64,000 nt of DNA from Syntrophales bacterium (GCA_026417625.1 JAOACW010000008.1:1-64000); one strand, 5' to 3'. Counted from the first letter of the stretch, positions 1-13,283 are shown. Numbers and translations: made by a program. The notes: a model not told the origin generated them from the letters alone.

Positions 1-10
1 ATTTCTGAAG

Positions 11-516
11 GATGAAATGAGACCTGATCATTGAAGGGATTGCGACCCATGTTCATCCTGGCATATTACATGGGGAACCATCGCGATGAAATGAGACCTG
101 ATCATTGAAGGGATTGCGACTTTATCTTTGTGAATGAGATAATTGTACAGTTCTTTAGCTAAGAGTGATGAAATGAGACCTGATCATTGAAGGGATTGCG
201 ACCTCCCGCAACCCCTACCCAACAAGATGGGTGGGGTCTTAACACAGATGAAATGAGACCTGATCATTGAAGGGATTGCGACCTTAAGGGGAGGGCCGCC
301 GGTATTTTCTCCGCCCCGGCGGCGGATGAAATGAGACCTGATCATTGAAGGGATTGCGACGTGGGGTCTTAACACAAGAGACCCTTTCTCCGTGCGCTCA
401 ATGGATGAAATGAGACCTGATCATTGAAGGGATTGCGACATGACGCTCCTCCCCTACTCTGATATAGTAGTGCTTTTTCCGATGAAATGAGACCTGATCA
501 TTGAAGGGATTGCGAC
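11..516 (+). CRISPR. CRISPR array, trailer portion: 7 repeats, 6 spacers
   Basis: Seven identical 36-nt repeats begin GATGAAATGAGACC and end GGGATTGCGAC, at 11-46, 85-120, 167-202, 247-282, 325-360, 404-439 and 481-516. The six spacers are 38, 46, 44, 42, 43 and 41 nt. The array continues past the left edge, because the first ten bases of the window read as the end of another spacer. The last eight repeat bases (ATTGCGAC) resemble the ATTGAAAC/G 5' handle of type I and III crRNAs. I therefore infer transcription left to right, with the leader outside the window. No cas gene is present, so the subtype cannot be assigned. Long, variable spacers fit type I or III. Confidence 0.98.
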
Positions 517-1080
517 TTAAAGCTTTTTGTCCTTTGTTCCACGGTGTTCTGGAGATGAAATCGAAAATTTGTCGTCATCGGTACCTCCGACGACGACAAA
601 ACGACCCTCCATCTGGATTTGCTTCTACACAAGGTTACCAAAAGGCGTATGCCAGAATTCGTGGAAGCAATACTTTGGTCTATTTGCCGGTAAGTACAGT
701 ATGTTTGCAACGGTAAGGTTAAACTATGACGGAACAATACAGGAATTACAGGACGTTCTGTTTCCAAACGGTCGGCGAGTACCGCAGAGAATCTTCATCC
801 GGTTACGTGCCTGCAATTATAGGGTTGCTAAAATTCAAGGGCAAAAAGTAGGACAATTTTATGTGCGGTATTTATCTCCACTCATGAACAGGTTGTTAAG
901 ATTATACGTGAATCTGTGCTTCGCAATTTTGAAGCGGGTAGAATACCGATGAAAAATAACACTTTTGTTACTTTGATTTTTTTTCCGAACGAAAATGTTT
1001 ATTATGTCACTTTTTATTATTGCCCGCCTTGTTTCGTTGATCTTCCAGTATTCATTGCGAATTTAGCTCCTTTTGTTCCC
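517..1080. other. Intergenic stretch with no recognisable gene; possible decayed coding sequence
   Basis: About 560 bases between the CRISPR array and the amt promoter hold no ORF I recognise. A plus-strand reading frame at 527-952 starts with TTG, has no Shine-Dalgarno sequence and gives no family signal. Short protein-like stretches occur in different frames, for example KFVVIGTSDDDKTTLHL near 570-625 and EQVVKIIRESVLRNFEAGRIP near 885-950. Both are broken by stops, as expected of a decayed gene, but I cannot name it. Bases 554-561 repeat the first eight bases of the CRISPR repeat at spacer-like distance from the last repeat. Confidence 0.4.
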
Positions 1081-1081
1081 C

Positions 1082-1096
1082 TGGCATAATATTTGT
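1082..1096 (+). promoter_or_regulatory. Sigma-54-like promoter for amt-glnK
   Basis: TGGCAT-N5-TTGT closely matches the -24/-12 consensus TGGCAC-N5-TTGC with the correct GG-to-G spacing. The invariant -12 GC is GT here. Ammonium transporter/PII operons are commonly NtrC/sigma-54 controlled, which supports the call. I see no clear NtrC site upstream. Confidence 0.5.
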
Positions 1097-1102
1097 TCTG
1101 GC

Positions 1103-1123
1103 ATTTGAGCGCATAGCTCAAAT
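1103..1123 (+). promoter_or_regulatory. Inverted repeat in the amt 5' leader
   Basis: ATTTGAGC-GCATA-GCTCAAAT is a perfect 8-bp inverted repeat with a 5-nt loop. It sits between the predicted start of transcription (about 1107) and the amt Shine-Dalgarno GGAGGTGAT. It could be an RNA hairpin affecting ribosome access or a protein operator. The function is not known. Confidence 0.5.
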
Positions 1124-1138
1124 TATGGAGGTGATACA

Positions 1139-2371
1139 ATGAATTCAGGGGATACTGCTTGGTTACTCATTTCTACCGTATTAGTTTTTTCGATGACCCT
1201 TCCTGGACTTGCGTTTTTCTATGGGGGACTGGTAAGGCGAAAAAATGTGCTTTCCATTTTAATGCAGTGTTTCTCAATCGCTGCGCTTATTGCCCTTCAG
1301 TGGGTTTTATTCGGTTACTCCTTATCTTTCGGACCAGATGTAGGTTACGGTGTTATAGGGGGCCTGGAGTGGGTAGGCTTAAGGGGAGTTGGAGCAAATC
1401 CTTTTTCTGAATATGCCGGAACTGTTCCGCATGCCCTTTTCATGGTTTTTCAATGCATGTTTGCTATCATAACACCAGCTCTTATGATAGGGGCTTGCGC
1501 TGAAAGGGTTAAGTTTTCTTCTCTCATGGTGTTTATCCTTCTCTGGGCTACATTTGTTTATGATCCTCTCGCGCACTGGGTATGGGGTAATGGCGGGTGG
1601 ATGAAAGTACTTGGAGGTCTTGACTTTGCTGGTGGCATTGTTGTGCACGCAAGTTCGGGTGTATCTGCTCTGGTCATTTGTTTGCTGTTAGGTAAGCGGT
1701 CAGGTTATCTTAAAGAGCCCTTTAGACCACACAACCTACCACATACAATTCTTGGTGGATGCTTGCTCTGGATAGGTTGGTTCGGTTTTAACGCGGGTTC
1801 TGCCCTTGCTGCAAATGAGCTGGCCACTCATGCTTTAATTACGACACTTATTGCTCCTTCTGCTGCGGGTCTGACCTGGGCATGTATTGAGTGGTATGTT
1901 AACGAAAAACCTACAATACTTGGTGCCGTATCTGGAGCCTTAGCTGGATTAGTTGCTATAACCCCCGCTTGTGGTTACGTAAATGTGATGAACGCAGTTT
2001 TTATCGGAGTTATAGCTGGTGCTGTATGTTATCTTTTTGTCGTCAAGGTTAAGAACATTTTGGGATACGATGATTCTCTAGATGCATTTGGTATTCACGG
2101 CATAGGGGGTATATGGGGCACGATTGCCACAGGACTTTTCGCCGAAAAAGCTGTAAACAGTGCAGGTGCAGATGGTTTGTTTTTCGGCGGCTCTCAGCTT
2201 GTACCTCAACTAATTATGGTTCTTGTAGCCCCCATATTTGCTGCGGTCGTTACGTATATACTTTACAAAGCCGTTGATCTCACTCTGGGCTTAAGAGTGA
2301 ATGATAAAGATGAGACAATTGGTTTAGATTTAACACAACACGGTGAAGCTGCATATACGGTAATCGAGTAG
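1139..2371 (+). CDS. amt: Ammonium transporter (Amt/MEP/Rh family)
   Basis: This 410-residue inner-membrane channel for ammonium uptake has about 11 hydrophobic segments. The two pore histidines of the family are recognisable: H170 in [11 protein letters not shown] and H320 in [10 protein letters not shown]. The N-terminal stretch [13 protein letters not shown] is typical of the family. ATG is preceded by GGAGGTGAT at good spacing. No separate cleavable signal peptide is obvious. The PII gene follows after 23 bases, the standard pair in which GlnK plugs the Amt pore when nitrogen is sufficient. Expression is probably from the sigma-54-like promoter at 1082-1096. Confidence 0.97.
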   Translation: MNSGDTAWLLISTVLVFSMTLPGLAFFYGGLVRRKNVLSILMQCFSIAALIALQWVLFGYSLSFGPDVGYGVIGGLEWVGLRGVGANPFSEYAGTVPHALFMVFQCMFAIITPALMIGACAERVKFSSLMVFILLWATFVYDPLAHWVWGNGGWMKVLGGLDFAGGIVVHASSGVSALVICLLLGKRSGYLKEPFRPHNLPHTILGGCLLWIGWFGFNAGSALAANELATHALITTLIAPSAAGLTWACIEWYVNEKPTILGAVSGALAGLVAITPACGYVNVMNAVFIGVIAGAVCYLFVVKVKNILGYDDSLDAFGIHGIGGIWGTIATGLFAEKAVNSAGADGLFFGGSQLVPQLIMVLVAPIFAAVVTYILYKAVDLTLGLRVNDKDETIGLDLTQHGEAAYTVIE

Positions 2372-2394
2372 AATTGCAGGAAGGAGACATAAAA

Positions 2395-2736
2395 ATGAAA
2401 TACATAATCGCTATAATTCAACCACATAAACTTACGGATGTTATGAACGCACTTGAAAAGGCCAACATTCCCCTAATAACAGTTTCAAATGTTATTGGGA
2501 GAGGTCGCCAAAAAGGGATAACAGAAACATACCGCGGTACAAGAGAAGCGGGGAGTCTTTTGAAAAAAGTCAAAATTGAAATCGCAGTTAACGACGAATT
2601 TGTTTTTCCTGCTGTTGAGGCGATTACATCGGCTGCGAAGACAGGTGAAATCGGGGATGGAAAAATCTTTATTTTCGATCTTCTTGAAGCAATAAGAATA
2701 AGGACAGGAGAAAGGGGTGCTGAAGCTATCGGCTAA
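2395..2736 (+). CDS. glnK: PII nitrogen-regulatory protein (GlnK/GlnB type)
   Basis: This 113-residue PII protein is the expected partner of the adjacent Amt. The start MKYIIAII follows AGGAAGGAGA; an upstream in-frame codon at 2374 lacks such a site. It has the T-loop [14 protein letters not shown], the ATP/2-oxoglutarate loop [11 protein letters not shown] and the C-terminal RIRTGERG. In gap-free alignment with E. coli GlnK, residue 46 is Tyr but residue 51, the uridylylated Tyr in enterics, is Glu (YRGTREAG). Control by GlnD-type uridylylation is therefore unlikely at that site. Effector binding and Amt docking could be unaffected. Confidence 0.95.
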   Translation: MKYIIAIIQPHKLTDVMNALEKANIPLITVSNVIGRGRQKGITETYRGTREAGSLLKKVKIEIAVNDEFVFPAVEAITSAAKTGEIGDGKIFIFDLLEAIRIRTGERGAEAIG

Positions 2737-2800
2737 GCTTCAACGTTTGATTTGAAAGGTCAGTGGAGGGCAAAGTTTGAAAGTTTCTGTTAAAAGATGG

Positions 2801-3349
2801 CTATTTTTTCCGGCTGTACCTGCCCATGAGAATCGCTTCAGACAAAACTTTGCCCTTCATCGATTGGAGAACGTCGTTCTTTGTTGCACCTGGACCTAAA
2901 TCGAGCACTGCATCTAAAGCATAAATCTTGAAGAAGTATCTGTGTGTTCCACTTGGAGGACAGGGACCTCCATAACCGATTTTTGCCCAGCTATTAAGCC
3001 CGTGCTTTGCACCAGTGACAGGGAGCACATTCCTTGCGGGTATATTCTCCTCAAGCTTTCTCACATTTGCAGGAATGTTGTATACAACCCAATGGACCCA
3101 CGTTCCCTTGGGGGCGTCGGGATCGTCACAAATTAAAACAAATGATTTTGTGTTCGCTGGGATATTTCCCCATTCAAGAGGTGGCGAGATGTTTTCTCCA
3201 TCGCAGGTGTATTTTGGAGGAATGAGATCCCCGTGTTTAAATGCGGTACTTCTAAGGTACATTTTGTCTTCTTTACTTTCTCCAAACGCAACCCCATAAA
3301 AAACAAGTGCGAAAAAAAACATTAATATCAGATGTGCTGCTCTATTCAT
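2801..3349 (-). CDS. Secreted YbhB/YbcL-type PEBP (Raf-kinase-inhibitor-like) protein
   Basis: This 182-residue protein has an N-terminal signal peptide (about residues 1-22, hydrophobic core LILMFFFALVFYGVA). The mature part is a phosphatidylethanolamine-binding-protein fold. Family motifs are visible: YTCDGENISPPLEW, CDDPDAPKGTWVHWVVYNIP and GYGGPCPPSGTHRYFFKIYALD. Biological roles of bacterial members are poorly defined. The gene lies 18 bases behind the upstream winged-helix gene and probably shares its promoter at 3802-3830. The export signal suggests a periplasmic location. Confidence 0.9.
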   Translation of the reverse strand: MNRAAHLILMFFFALVFYGVAFGESKEDKMYLRSTAFKHGDLIPPKYTCDGENISPPLEWGNIPANTKSFVLICDDPDAPKGTWVHWVVYNIPANVRKLEENIPARNVLPVTGAKHGLNSWAKIGYGGPCPPSGTHRYFFKIYALDAVLDLGPGATKNDVLQSMKGKVLSEAILMGRYSRKK

Positions 3350-3367
3350 GGCAGATAACCAAATTGC

Positions 3368-3769
3368 TCAGGCGCCTATGTAGACCCCTCTTTTGAGCTT
3401 TTTAATCAAGCCTTTTTTCTCTGCTCTGTAGACGATAGTTCTTATCTGTCTCTCAGGAATCCCCGTTTTCTGGGAAATCTCCTTTGTAGTAATTCCTTCG
3501 GGCTGTTCTTTAATTGCTGCTACTACTGCTTCAGAACCCGGTTCTCTTCTCCTTGCTCGCTTTGATGTTCTTACCGGTGTTTTAAGAACGGCTGTTTTCT
3601 TTGTTTTCGTTATTTCTTGTTTGGTATGAACTTTTTCTACTTCTGGTGCGGAAGTGGTAATAAGGGATTGGATCTTATCAAAGTAGGTACGCACGAATTT
3701 TTCTGAACCTTCAATTTCAATTTCACGTGTTATTGGATTAAACTTTATCCTCGAGGGTAAATTTTTCAT
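3368..3769 (-). CDS. Small putative winged-helix DNA-binding protein
   Basis: This 133-residue protein has three parts. Residues 1-45 resemble a short alpha/beta domain (IEIEGSEKFVRTYFDKI). Next comes a Lys/Arg/Thr-rich linker (KKTAVLKTPVRTSKRARRRE). The C-terminal part reads as a winged helix (AIKEQPEGITTKEISQKTG, then RQIRTIVYRAEKKGLI and a basic wing KLKRGVYIG). I do not recognise a named family. The start follows AAAGGAG. Its own sigma-70 promoter lies just upstream, and the PEBP gene follows. A regulatory or nucleoid role is inferred only from the fold-like features. Confidence 0.7.
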   Translation of the reverse strand: MKNLPSRIKFNPITREIEIEGSEKFVRTYFDKIQSLITTSAPEVEKVHTKQEITKTKKTAVLKTPVRTSKRARRREPGSEAVVAAIKEQPEGITTKEISQKTGIPERQIRTIVYRAEKKGLIKKLKRGVYIGA

Positions 3770-3801
3770 GATTTACTCCTTTCAATGGTGAAATTCATTT
3801 T

Positions 3802-3830
3802 CTTATAAATTATAGTAAGTTGTGAGTCAA
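3802..3830 (-). promoter_or_regulatory. Sigma-70 promoter for the winged-helix/PEBP genes
   Basis: On the minus strand TTGACT (3825-3830), 17 bases, then TATAAG (3802-3807), in an AT-rich tract about 33 bases upstream of the start codon at 3769. Confidence 0.6.
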
Positions 3831-3899
3831 TACAATTTTGCTAAAAAATTGAAAAATTTTTATTTGATAAATGATTGGAAAAGTATACTGGCTTTTGTA

Positions 3900-9253
<5,354 letters not shown>

Positions 9254-9325
9254 GTGGTTGGTTTTTAACTTATAGACGTTCGCTTTGTCAATAAAAGTGT
9301 AGGACCTTCATAGTGATGTGCAAGG

Positions 9326-9354
9326 TTGACATGGTCAGCTTTTGATGATACTGC
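9326..9354 (+). promoter_or_regulatory. Candidate sigma-70 promoter for the beta-helix gene
   Basis: TTGACA at 9326-9331 is followed at 15-17 bases by GATACT/TACTGC. Transcription would then begin near 9362, which favours the ATG at 9392 over an upstream in-frame ATG at 9329-9331 region. A minus-strand TTGACA at 9286-9291 may serve the divergent GlmS-like gene. Confidence 0.4.
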
Positions 9355-9391
9355 CTTGGGCCATCCATGGTCTAGACAACACATAGGTGCC

Positions 9392-10621
9392 ATGTCGAAG
9401 GAAGCCATTGAAATTTTGAAGAGAAAGGGAGTTACTTTTCTGCACCCTGATAGTGTGTACATTGGAGCGGAAGTGGTTCTCGAAAACTTTGCGGGTGAAG
9501 GGGTGGTTATTTTCCCCCACTGCCGGATCATGGGAGATAGAACGGTGATTGGGCCATTTGTTGAGTTGGGGAGGGAAGGCCCTGTTACCATAGAGAACTG
9601 TCGAGTTGGGAGGGGTGTGAAGCTTAGAGGTGGTTATTTTAGAGAGTCAGTCTTTCTCCCAGGAGTGGAAATAGGGGGTTGTGCTCAGGTTCGAGAGGGT
9701 TGTATCCTGGAAGAGCAAGCTCGGTGTGCCCACTCTGTGGGGTTAAAACAGACGATTCTTTTTCCCTTTGTAACACTGGGAAGTCTTATTAACTTCTGTG
9801 ATTGTCTCATGGCGGGAGGGACAGATAGAGAAAATCACAGTGAAGTGGGAAGTTCTTACATTCACTTCAACTTCACACCGAGGGGAGATAAAGCCACGCC
9901 ATCACTGATAGGTGATGTTCCCCGAGGTGTAATGTTAAGGGAAAAGCCCATTTTTTTGGGGGGGCAAGGAGGGATAGTTGGTCCGTTGAGGATTGAATAT
10001 GGGGTAGTTGTGGCGGCGGGAACTATTTTAAGGAGGGACGTACTGGAACAGAACGTTAAAATCCTACCCGTTCGACAACCAACTTCCCAATTTGGGAAGA
10101 CCTCCAGAGGGACATACTCATTGGAGAGAATATTTGCAAAAAATGTTAATTACATCGCCAATCTTTTCGCTTTGAAGTTCTGGTATCGTTATGTACGGGA
10201 GCCTTTTTTCTTAAAAAGTTCGTATGATAGAATTTTATTTAACGGCGCTCTGGAGACATTGGAAGGTGCCATAGAGGAGCGAAAGAAGAGGTTGAGGGAT
10301 TTTCTATTTCTTGTGAGTAAACGCGAGGTTGGGTATTCAGAAAGTGTAGTTTCCCCTCTTGATTCAACTGATTTTAGTGCGTATGCGGATAAGATTGACA
10401 AAGTTTTTTCCGATTTTCACGAAAGCGAAGAGATGATCGTCTTGAAAGAGGAATTCCTCCATGTTTTCTCGGATCATCTAAACAAAGATAAGATGGATTA
10501 CGTAACAACGATCAAGAGTATACCGTTTTCTGTGGCACAGTTGGGAACGCAATGGTTAAAAACTGTTGTGGATGGTTTGTGGCATCTAGCAAGCAAAGCG
10601 GTACCTGTACTCAACCTATAG
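9392..10621 (+). CDS. Left-handed beta-helix (GlmU C-domain-like) protein without a nucleotidyltransferase domain
   Basis: This 409-residue protein has residues about 10-240 forming hexapeptide-repeat turns (VTFLHPDSVYIGAEVVLE, GEGVVIFPHCRIMGDRTVIGPF, then VEIGGCAQVREGC). The order is like the acetyltransferase half of GlmU, including the NHSEVGSSYIHFNF segment near the acetyl-CoA site. The N-terminal uridylyltransferase domain of GlmU is absent. About 170 C-terminal residues are helical and of unknown type. It lies 18 bases before glmM and divergent from the GlmS-like gene, so a role in UDP-GlcNAc or related sugar activation is likely. The precise enzyme is not known. The start was chosen by the promoter position. 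Confidence 0.75.
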   Translation: MSKEAIEILKRKGVTFLHPDSVYIGAEVVLENFAGEGVVIFPHCRIMGDRTVIGPFVELGREGPVTIENCRVGRGVKLRGGYFRESVFLPGVEIGGCAQVREGCILEEQARCAHSVGLKQTILFPFVTLGSLINFCDCLMAGGTDRENHSEVGSSYIHFNFTPRGDKATPSLIGDVPRGVMLREKPIFLGGQGGIVGPLRIEYGVVVAAGTILRRDVLEQNVKILPVRQPTSQFGKTSRGTYSLERIFAKNVNYIANLFALKFWYRYVREPFFLKSSYDRILFNGALETLEGAIEERKKRLRDFLFLVSKREVGYSESVVSPLDSTDFSAYADKIDKVFSDFHESEEMIVLKEEFLHVFSDHLNKDKMDYVTTIKSIPFSVAQLGTQWLKTVVDGLWHLASKAVPVLNL

Positions 10622-10639
10622 CAGTAGGGAAGGTGATCT

Positions 10640-11998
10640 ATGGGGAAGTTGTTTGGCACGGATGGCATAAGAGGAAGGGCTAATCAGTACCCTATGAACG
10701 GCGAAACGGTTTTTTCCATAGGGCAGGCTGTTACGTACTACCTTCGGCAAAAAAATCAAAAACCTAGATTGGTTTTGGGAAGAGATACGAGAATATCGGG
10801 TTATATGATCGAAAGTGCCTTGCAAGCGGGTATAACGTCTATGGGAGGTACTGCACTGCTTGTGGGGGTTATGCCAACACCTGGTGTAGCATTCATCACT
10901 AGGGCCGTTAAGGCTGATTGTGGAATTGTTATTTCGGCCTCCCATAATTCCTATGAGGATAATGGGATAAAGATATTCTCCGATAGAGGTTTTAAACTTT
11001 CCGATGATGAAGAAACCAAGCTCGAAAAGTTGATCCTCTTCGATGAAATGTCGACACATCTTCCTGGTCCCAGTGGTCTGGGTTGTTCTTTACCTCTTGC
11101 GGACGGTTATAAGTGTTATGTGGATTACCTGAGAAGTACGTTTCCAAGAGATCTCTCTTTGAAAGATGTGAAGATAGTAGTTGATGCGGGAAACGGGGCA
11201 ACGTATAGGGTGGTGGAAGATGTTTTTCCATTTACTGGTGCCGATGTAGATATCATTCATAATACCCCTAACGGATTCAATATCAATGATCACTGTGGCA
11301 CTCAGGATACGGAGAATCTAAAGAGACGAGTGTTAGAGAAAAGGGCAATGTTGGGTTTGGCATTTGACGGGGACGGGGACCGGTTGGTAGCTGTTGATGA
11401 GAATGGTGAGGAGATTAATGGAGATAAGTTGTTGTTCATCTTCGCCAAAGCGCTTAAGGAGGAGGACCGTCTCAAGAACAATATCGTTGTTAGTACTGTT
11501 ATGAGTAATCTGGGGTTCAGGATGGCGTGCCGAAAATGCGGGATAGCCACATACGAAGCTCCAGTTGGGGATAAGTATGTGCTAGAGGCGATGCATCGTT
11601 TGGGATCAGTCCTGGGAGGAGAACAGGCAGGTCACATAATTTTTCTCGATCATAGTACCACTGGTGATGGAATTGTTGCGGCACTTCAGCTACTTGCCGT
11701 TATGGTGAAAAAAGGAAAGACCCTTTCTGAATTGGCAGAAGAGGTTATCATGTTTCCCCAAAAACTCATTAATGTGCCTGTGAGGGAAAAGAGGAAACTG
11801 GACGAAATGCCGTATTTAAAGGATGCAATAGCTGAGGCGGAATCCCAACTTGGCGATGAGGGAAGAATAATTGTCAGGTATTCTGGGACGGAAAACGTGT
11901 GTCGTGTAATGGTAGAGGCTTCCTCGCCGGAAGTCGCTGAACGAATTTGTAAGGATATTGCCTCTATAGTTGAACGCGAGATAGGTTTGAATCCTTAA
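10640..11998 (+). CDS. glmM: Phosphoglucosamine mutase
   Basis: This 452-residue protein converts glucosamine-6-P to glucosamine-1-P for UDP-GlcNAc synthesis in the cytoplasm. The N-terminus GKLFGTDGIRGRAN is diagnostic. The phosphoserine loop ISASHNSYEDNG places catalytic S101. The metal loop is DGDGDR, the sugar-binding GGEQAGH is present, and the phosphate-binding RYSGTENVCRVMVE closes the protein. ATG follows GGGAAGGTGATCT. Length is normal. It is probably co-transcribed with the beta-helix gene upstream. Confidence 0.98.
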   Translation: MGKLFGTDGIRGRANQYPMNGETVFSIGQAVTYYLRQKNQKPRLVLGRDTRISGYMIESALQAGITSMGGTALLVGVMPTPGVAFITRAVKADCGIVISASHNSYEDNGIKIFSDRGFKLSDDEETKLEKLILFDEMSTHLPGPSGLGCSLPLADGYKCYVDYLRSTFPRDLSLKDVKIVVDAGNGATYRVVEDVFPFTGADVDIIHNTPNGFNINDHCGTQDTENLKRRVLEKRAMLGLAFDGDGDRLVAVDENGEEINGDKLLFIFAKALKEEDRLKNNIVVSTVMSNLGFRMACRKCGIATYEAPVGDKYVLEAMHRLGSVLGGEQAGHIIFLDHSTTGDGIVAALQLLAVMVKKGKTLSELAEEVIMFPQKLINVPVREKRKLDEMPYLKDAIAEAESQLGDEGRIIVRYSGTENVCRVMVEASSPEVAERICKDIASIVEREIGLNP

Positions 11999-12010
11999 AA
12001 GGAGGGGTTC

Positions 12011-12280
12011 TTAAAGGCCGTATTTATTCATCTTTTTCTGCAGTGTATTTCGGTTTATACCCAGGTAGCTTGCAGCTTTGCTTTTAATGGAGTTATTTCT
12101 CTCCAGAGCTATTTTTAGAAGACTTCTTTCCACCATTTCCATTATTTCTTCATACAGGTGACTTTTTTCTCCTGGTGGCACAGCAAGAACCGTGGTTATA
12201 TCTGCTATTCTTTCATCAATGATGGCTTGGACCAACTCTCGGGGCGAGGTTGGTTCATCTTTTTTTTTATTCACGTTCAC
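12011..12280 (-). CDS. Small Fis-type helix-turn-helix protein
   Basis: This 89-residue protein has a C-terminal Fis/NtrC-type HTH_8: MVERSLLKIALERNNSIKSKAASYLGINRNTLQKKMNKYGL. The remaining N-terminal half is helical with no AAA+ domain. It therefore resembles stand-alone Fis or an orphan DNA-binding domain of an NtrC-family regulator. It is the last gene of a run with moaC and the PH-like gene, 22 bases behind the latter. Targets are unknown. The start follows a GGAGGTGAAC-like sequence. Confidence 0.85.
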   Translation of the reverse strand: MNVNKKKDEPTSPRELVQAIIDERIADITTVLAVPPGEKSHLYEEIMEMVERSLLKIALERNNSIKSKAASYLGINRNTLQKKMNKYGL

Positions 12281-12302
12281 CTCCGAAAATAGGAAAAGTT
12301 TT

Positions 12303-12824
12303 TTACGAATTAATTTTAACCCAAATAATAGCTGCCAGGATAACAGCGGCTATCCAGGCGGCAACTAAATCGGACGTATTTCGAACAGGATTCTCTATCT
12401 GATCCCGGGCTTCTTTTTCAACCTCTATTTCTGGACTGGGCAGATGGCTTATGATACTTTGGATGAGATTTGGAAAGCGTTCATATGCGTTGGATATGAT
12501 CTGTAAACCTCTCTTCGTCGTAAGGAGTATGTAGACTTTACTCCTGATTACGAGACATCCCACGTGGGTAATATCATCCCAGCTTAGCTTTTTTACGCGA
12601 AAATATTTTTTGATGGTTAGAGCTTCATCGGTAATGGTAATCTTTCGGATGAAAATTTCCCATAATACGAAGAGAAGAGGTATGAAAAACAGGGTGAGAA
12701 CCCCTCTTTCCACTGTGGATCCTTTCCAGAAATAGACGAGACTAACAAGTACCCCCATAAGAATAACATCAAGTGTGAAGGGAATAACGAATGATTTTCT
12801 GATTTTGTAAGTTTGTTCAGCCAT
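12303..12824 (-). CDS. Membrane protein with bacterial PH-like domain
   Basis: This 173-residue protein has two N-terminal transmembrane segments (about 15-33 and 40-58, the latter LTLFFIPLLFVLWEIFI). A soluble part follows with the pattern ITDEALTIKKYFRVKKLSWDDITHVG, typical of bacterial PH-type (bPH/YdbT-like) domains. A C-terminal transmembrane helix ends the protein (DLVAAWIAAVILAAIIWV). Function unknown. It starts six bases after the moaC stop, so the two genes are likely translated from one mRNA. Confidence 0.65.
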   Translation of the reverse strand: MAEQTYKIRKSFVIPFTLDVILMGVLVSLVYFWKGSTVERGVLTLFFIPLLFVLWEIFIRKITITDEALTIKKYFRVKKLSWDDITHVGCLVIRSKVYILLTTKRGLQIISNAYERFPNLIQSIISHLPSPEIEVEKEARDQIENPVRNTSDLVAAWIAAVILAAIIWVKINS

Positions 12825-12830
12825 AGACTG

Positions 12831-13283
12831 TCAGCGGTGTATATTTCCGCTTTTACCTCCTTCTTTCCAGAGCAGGTGTATATTTTTTATGGTTATGTTT
12901 TTGTCAACAGATTTGCACATATCGTAGACAGTGAGAGCAGCCACACTAACTGCTGTTAAAGCTTCCATTTCTACACCGGTTCTTCCGTTACTACTCACCT
13001 TCGCCTCGATAGTTATCTCGCCTGTGCCGGGTGTTGTTTGAAGGGAAACATCCACACCTGTTATTTCAATGTTATGACAGAGGGGAATAATTTCCCCTGT
13101 TTTTTTGGCTGCCATAATCGCTGCTATGCGGGCCACATTGAAAACGTCACCTTTAGGAATTTTACCTTCCTCGATGTACTCTATGGTTTTTTGATCTAAG
13201 CATACCGTTGCCCTTGCACAAGCCACCCTACGTGAGATGGGTTTATCCGTGACATCTACCATGTTTACACTATGGGGATCCAT
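12831..13283 (-). CDS. moaC: Cyclic pyranopterin monophosphate synthase
   Basis: This 150-residue protein acts with MoaA in the first step of molybdenum cofactor synthesis, converting the MoaA product to cPMP. The family signature is clear: MVDVTDKPISRRVACA, KGDVFNVARIAAIMAAKKTGEIIPLCHN, and TGVEMEALTAVSVAALTVYDMCKSVDK. Length is normal. moaA lies elsewhere in the window (35548), so the moa genes are scattered. The gene is divergent from comM across 139 bases. Confidence 0.97.
   Translation of the reverse strand: MDPHSVNMVDVTDKPISRRVACARATVCLDQKTIEYIEEGKIPKGDVFNVARIAAIMAAKKTGEIIPLCHNIEITGVDVSLQTTPGTGEITIEAKVSSNGRTGVEMEALTAVSVAALTVYDMCKSVDKNITIKNIHLLWKEGGKSGNIHR

Noticed and set aside
184-375. 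Minus-strand ORF across the CRISPR array
   Set aside because: It is a translation of repeats and spacers; the repeated peptide VAIPSMIRSHFI comes from the repeat itself.
527-952. 141-residue plus-strand ORF after the array
   Set aside because: TTG start without a ribosome site, no family signal and odd composition. Kept only as part of an unassigned region.
1378-1388. Self-target: spacer 4 start CTTAAGGGGAG also found in amt
   Set aside because: Only 11 bases match at the spacer end; this is expected by chance and too short for targeting.
9254-9325. glmS-type ribozyme upstream of the GlmS-like gene
   Set aside because: The leader is only some 40-70 bases, with no room for or sign of the conserved ribozyme core.
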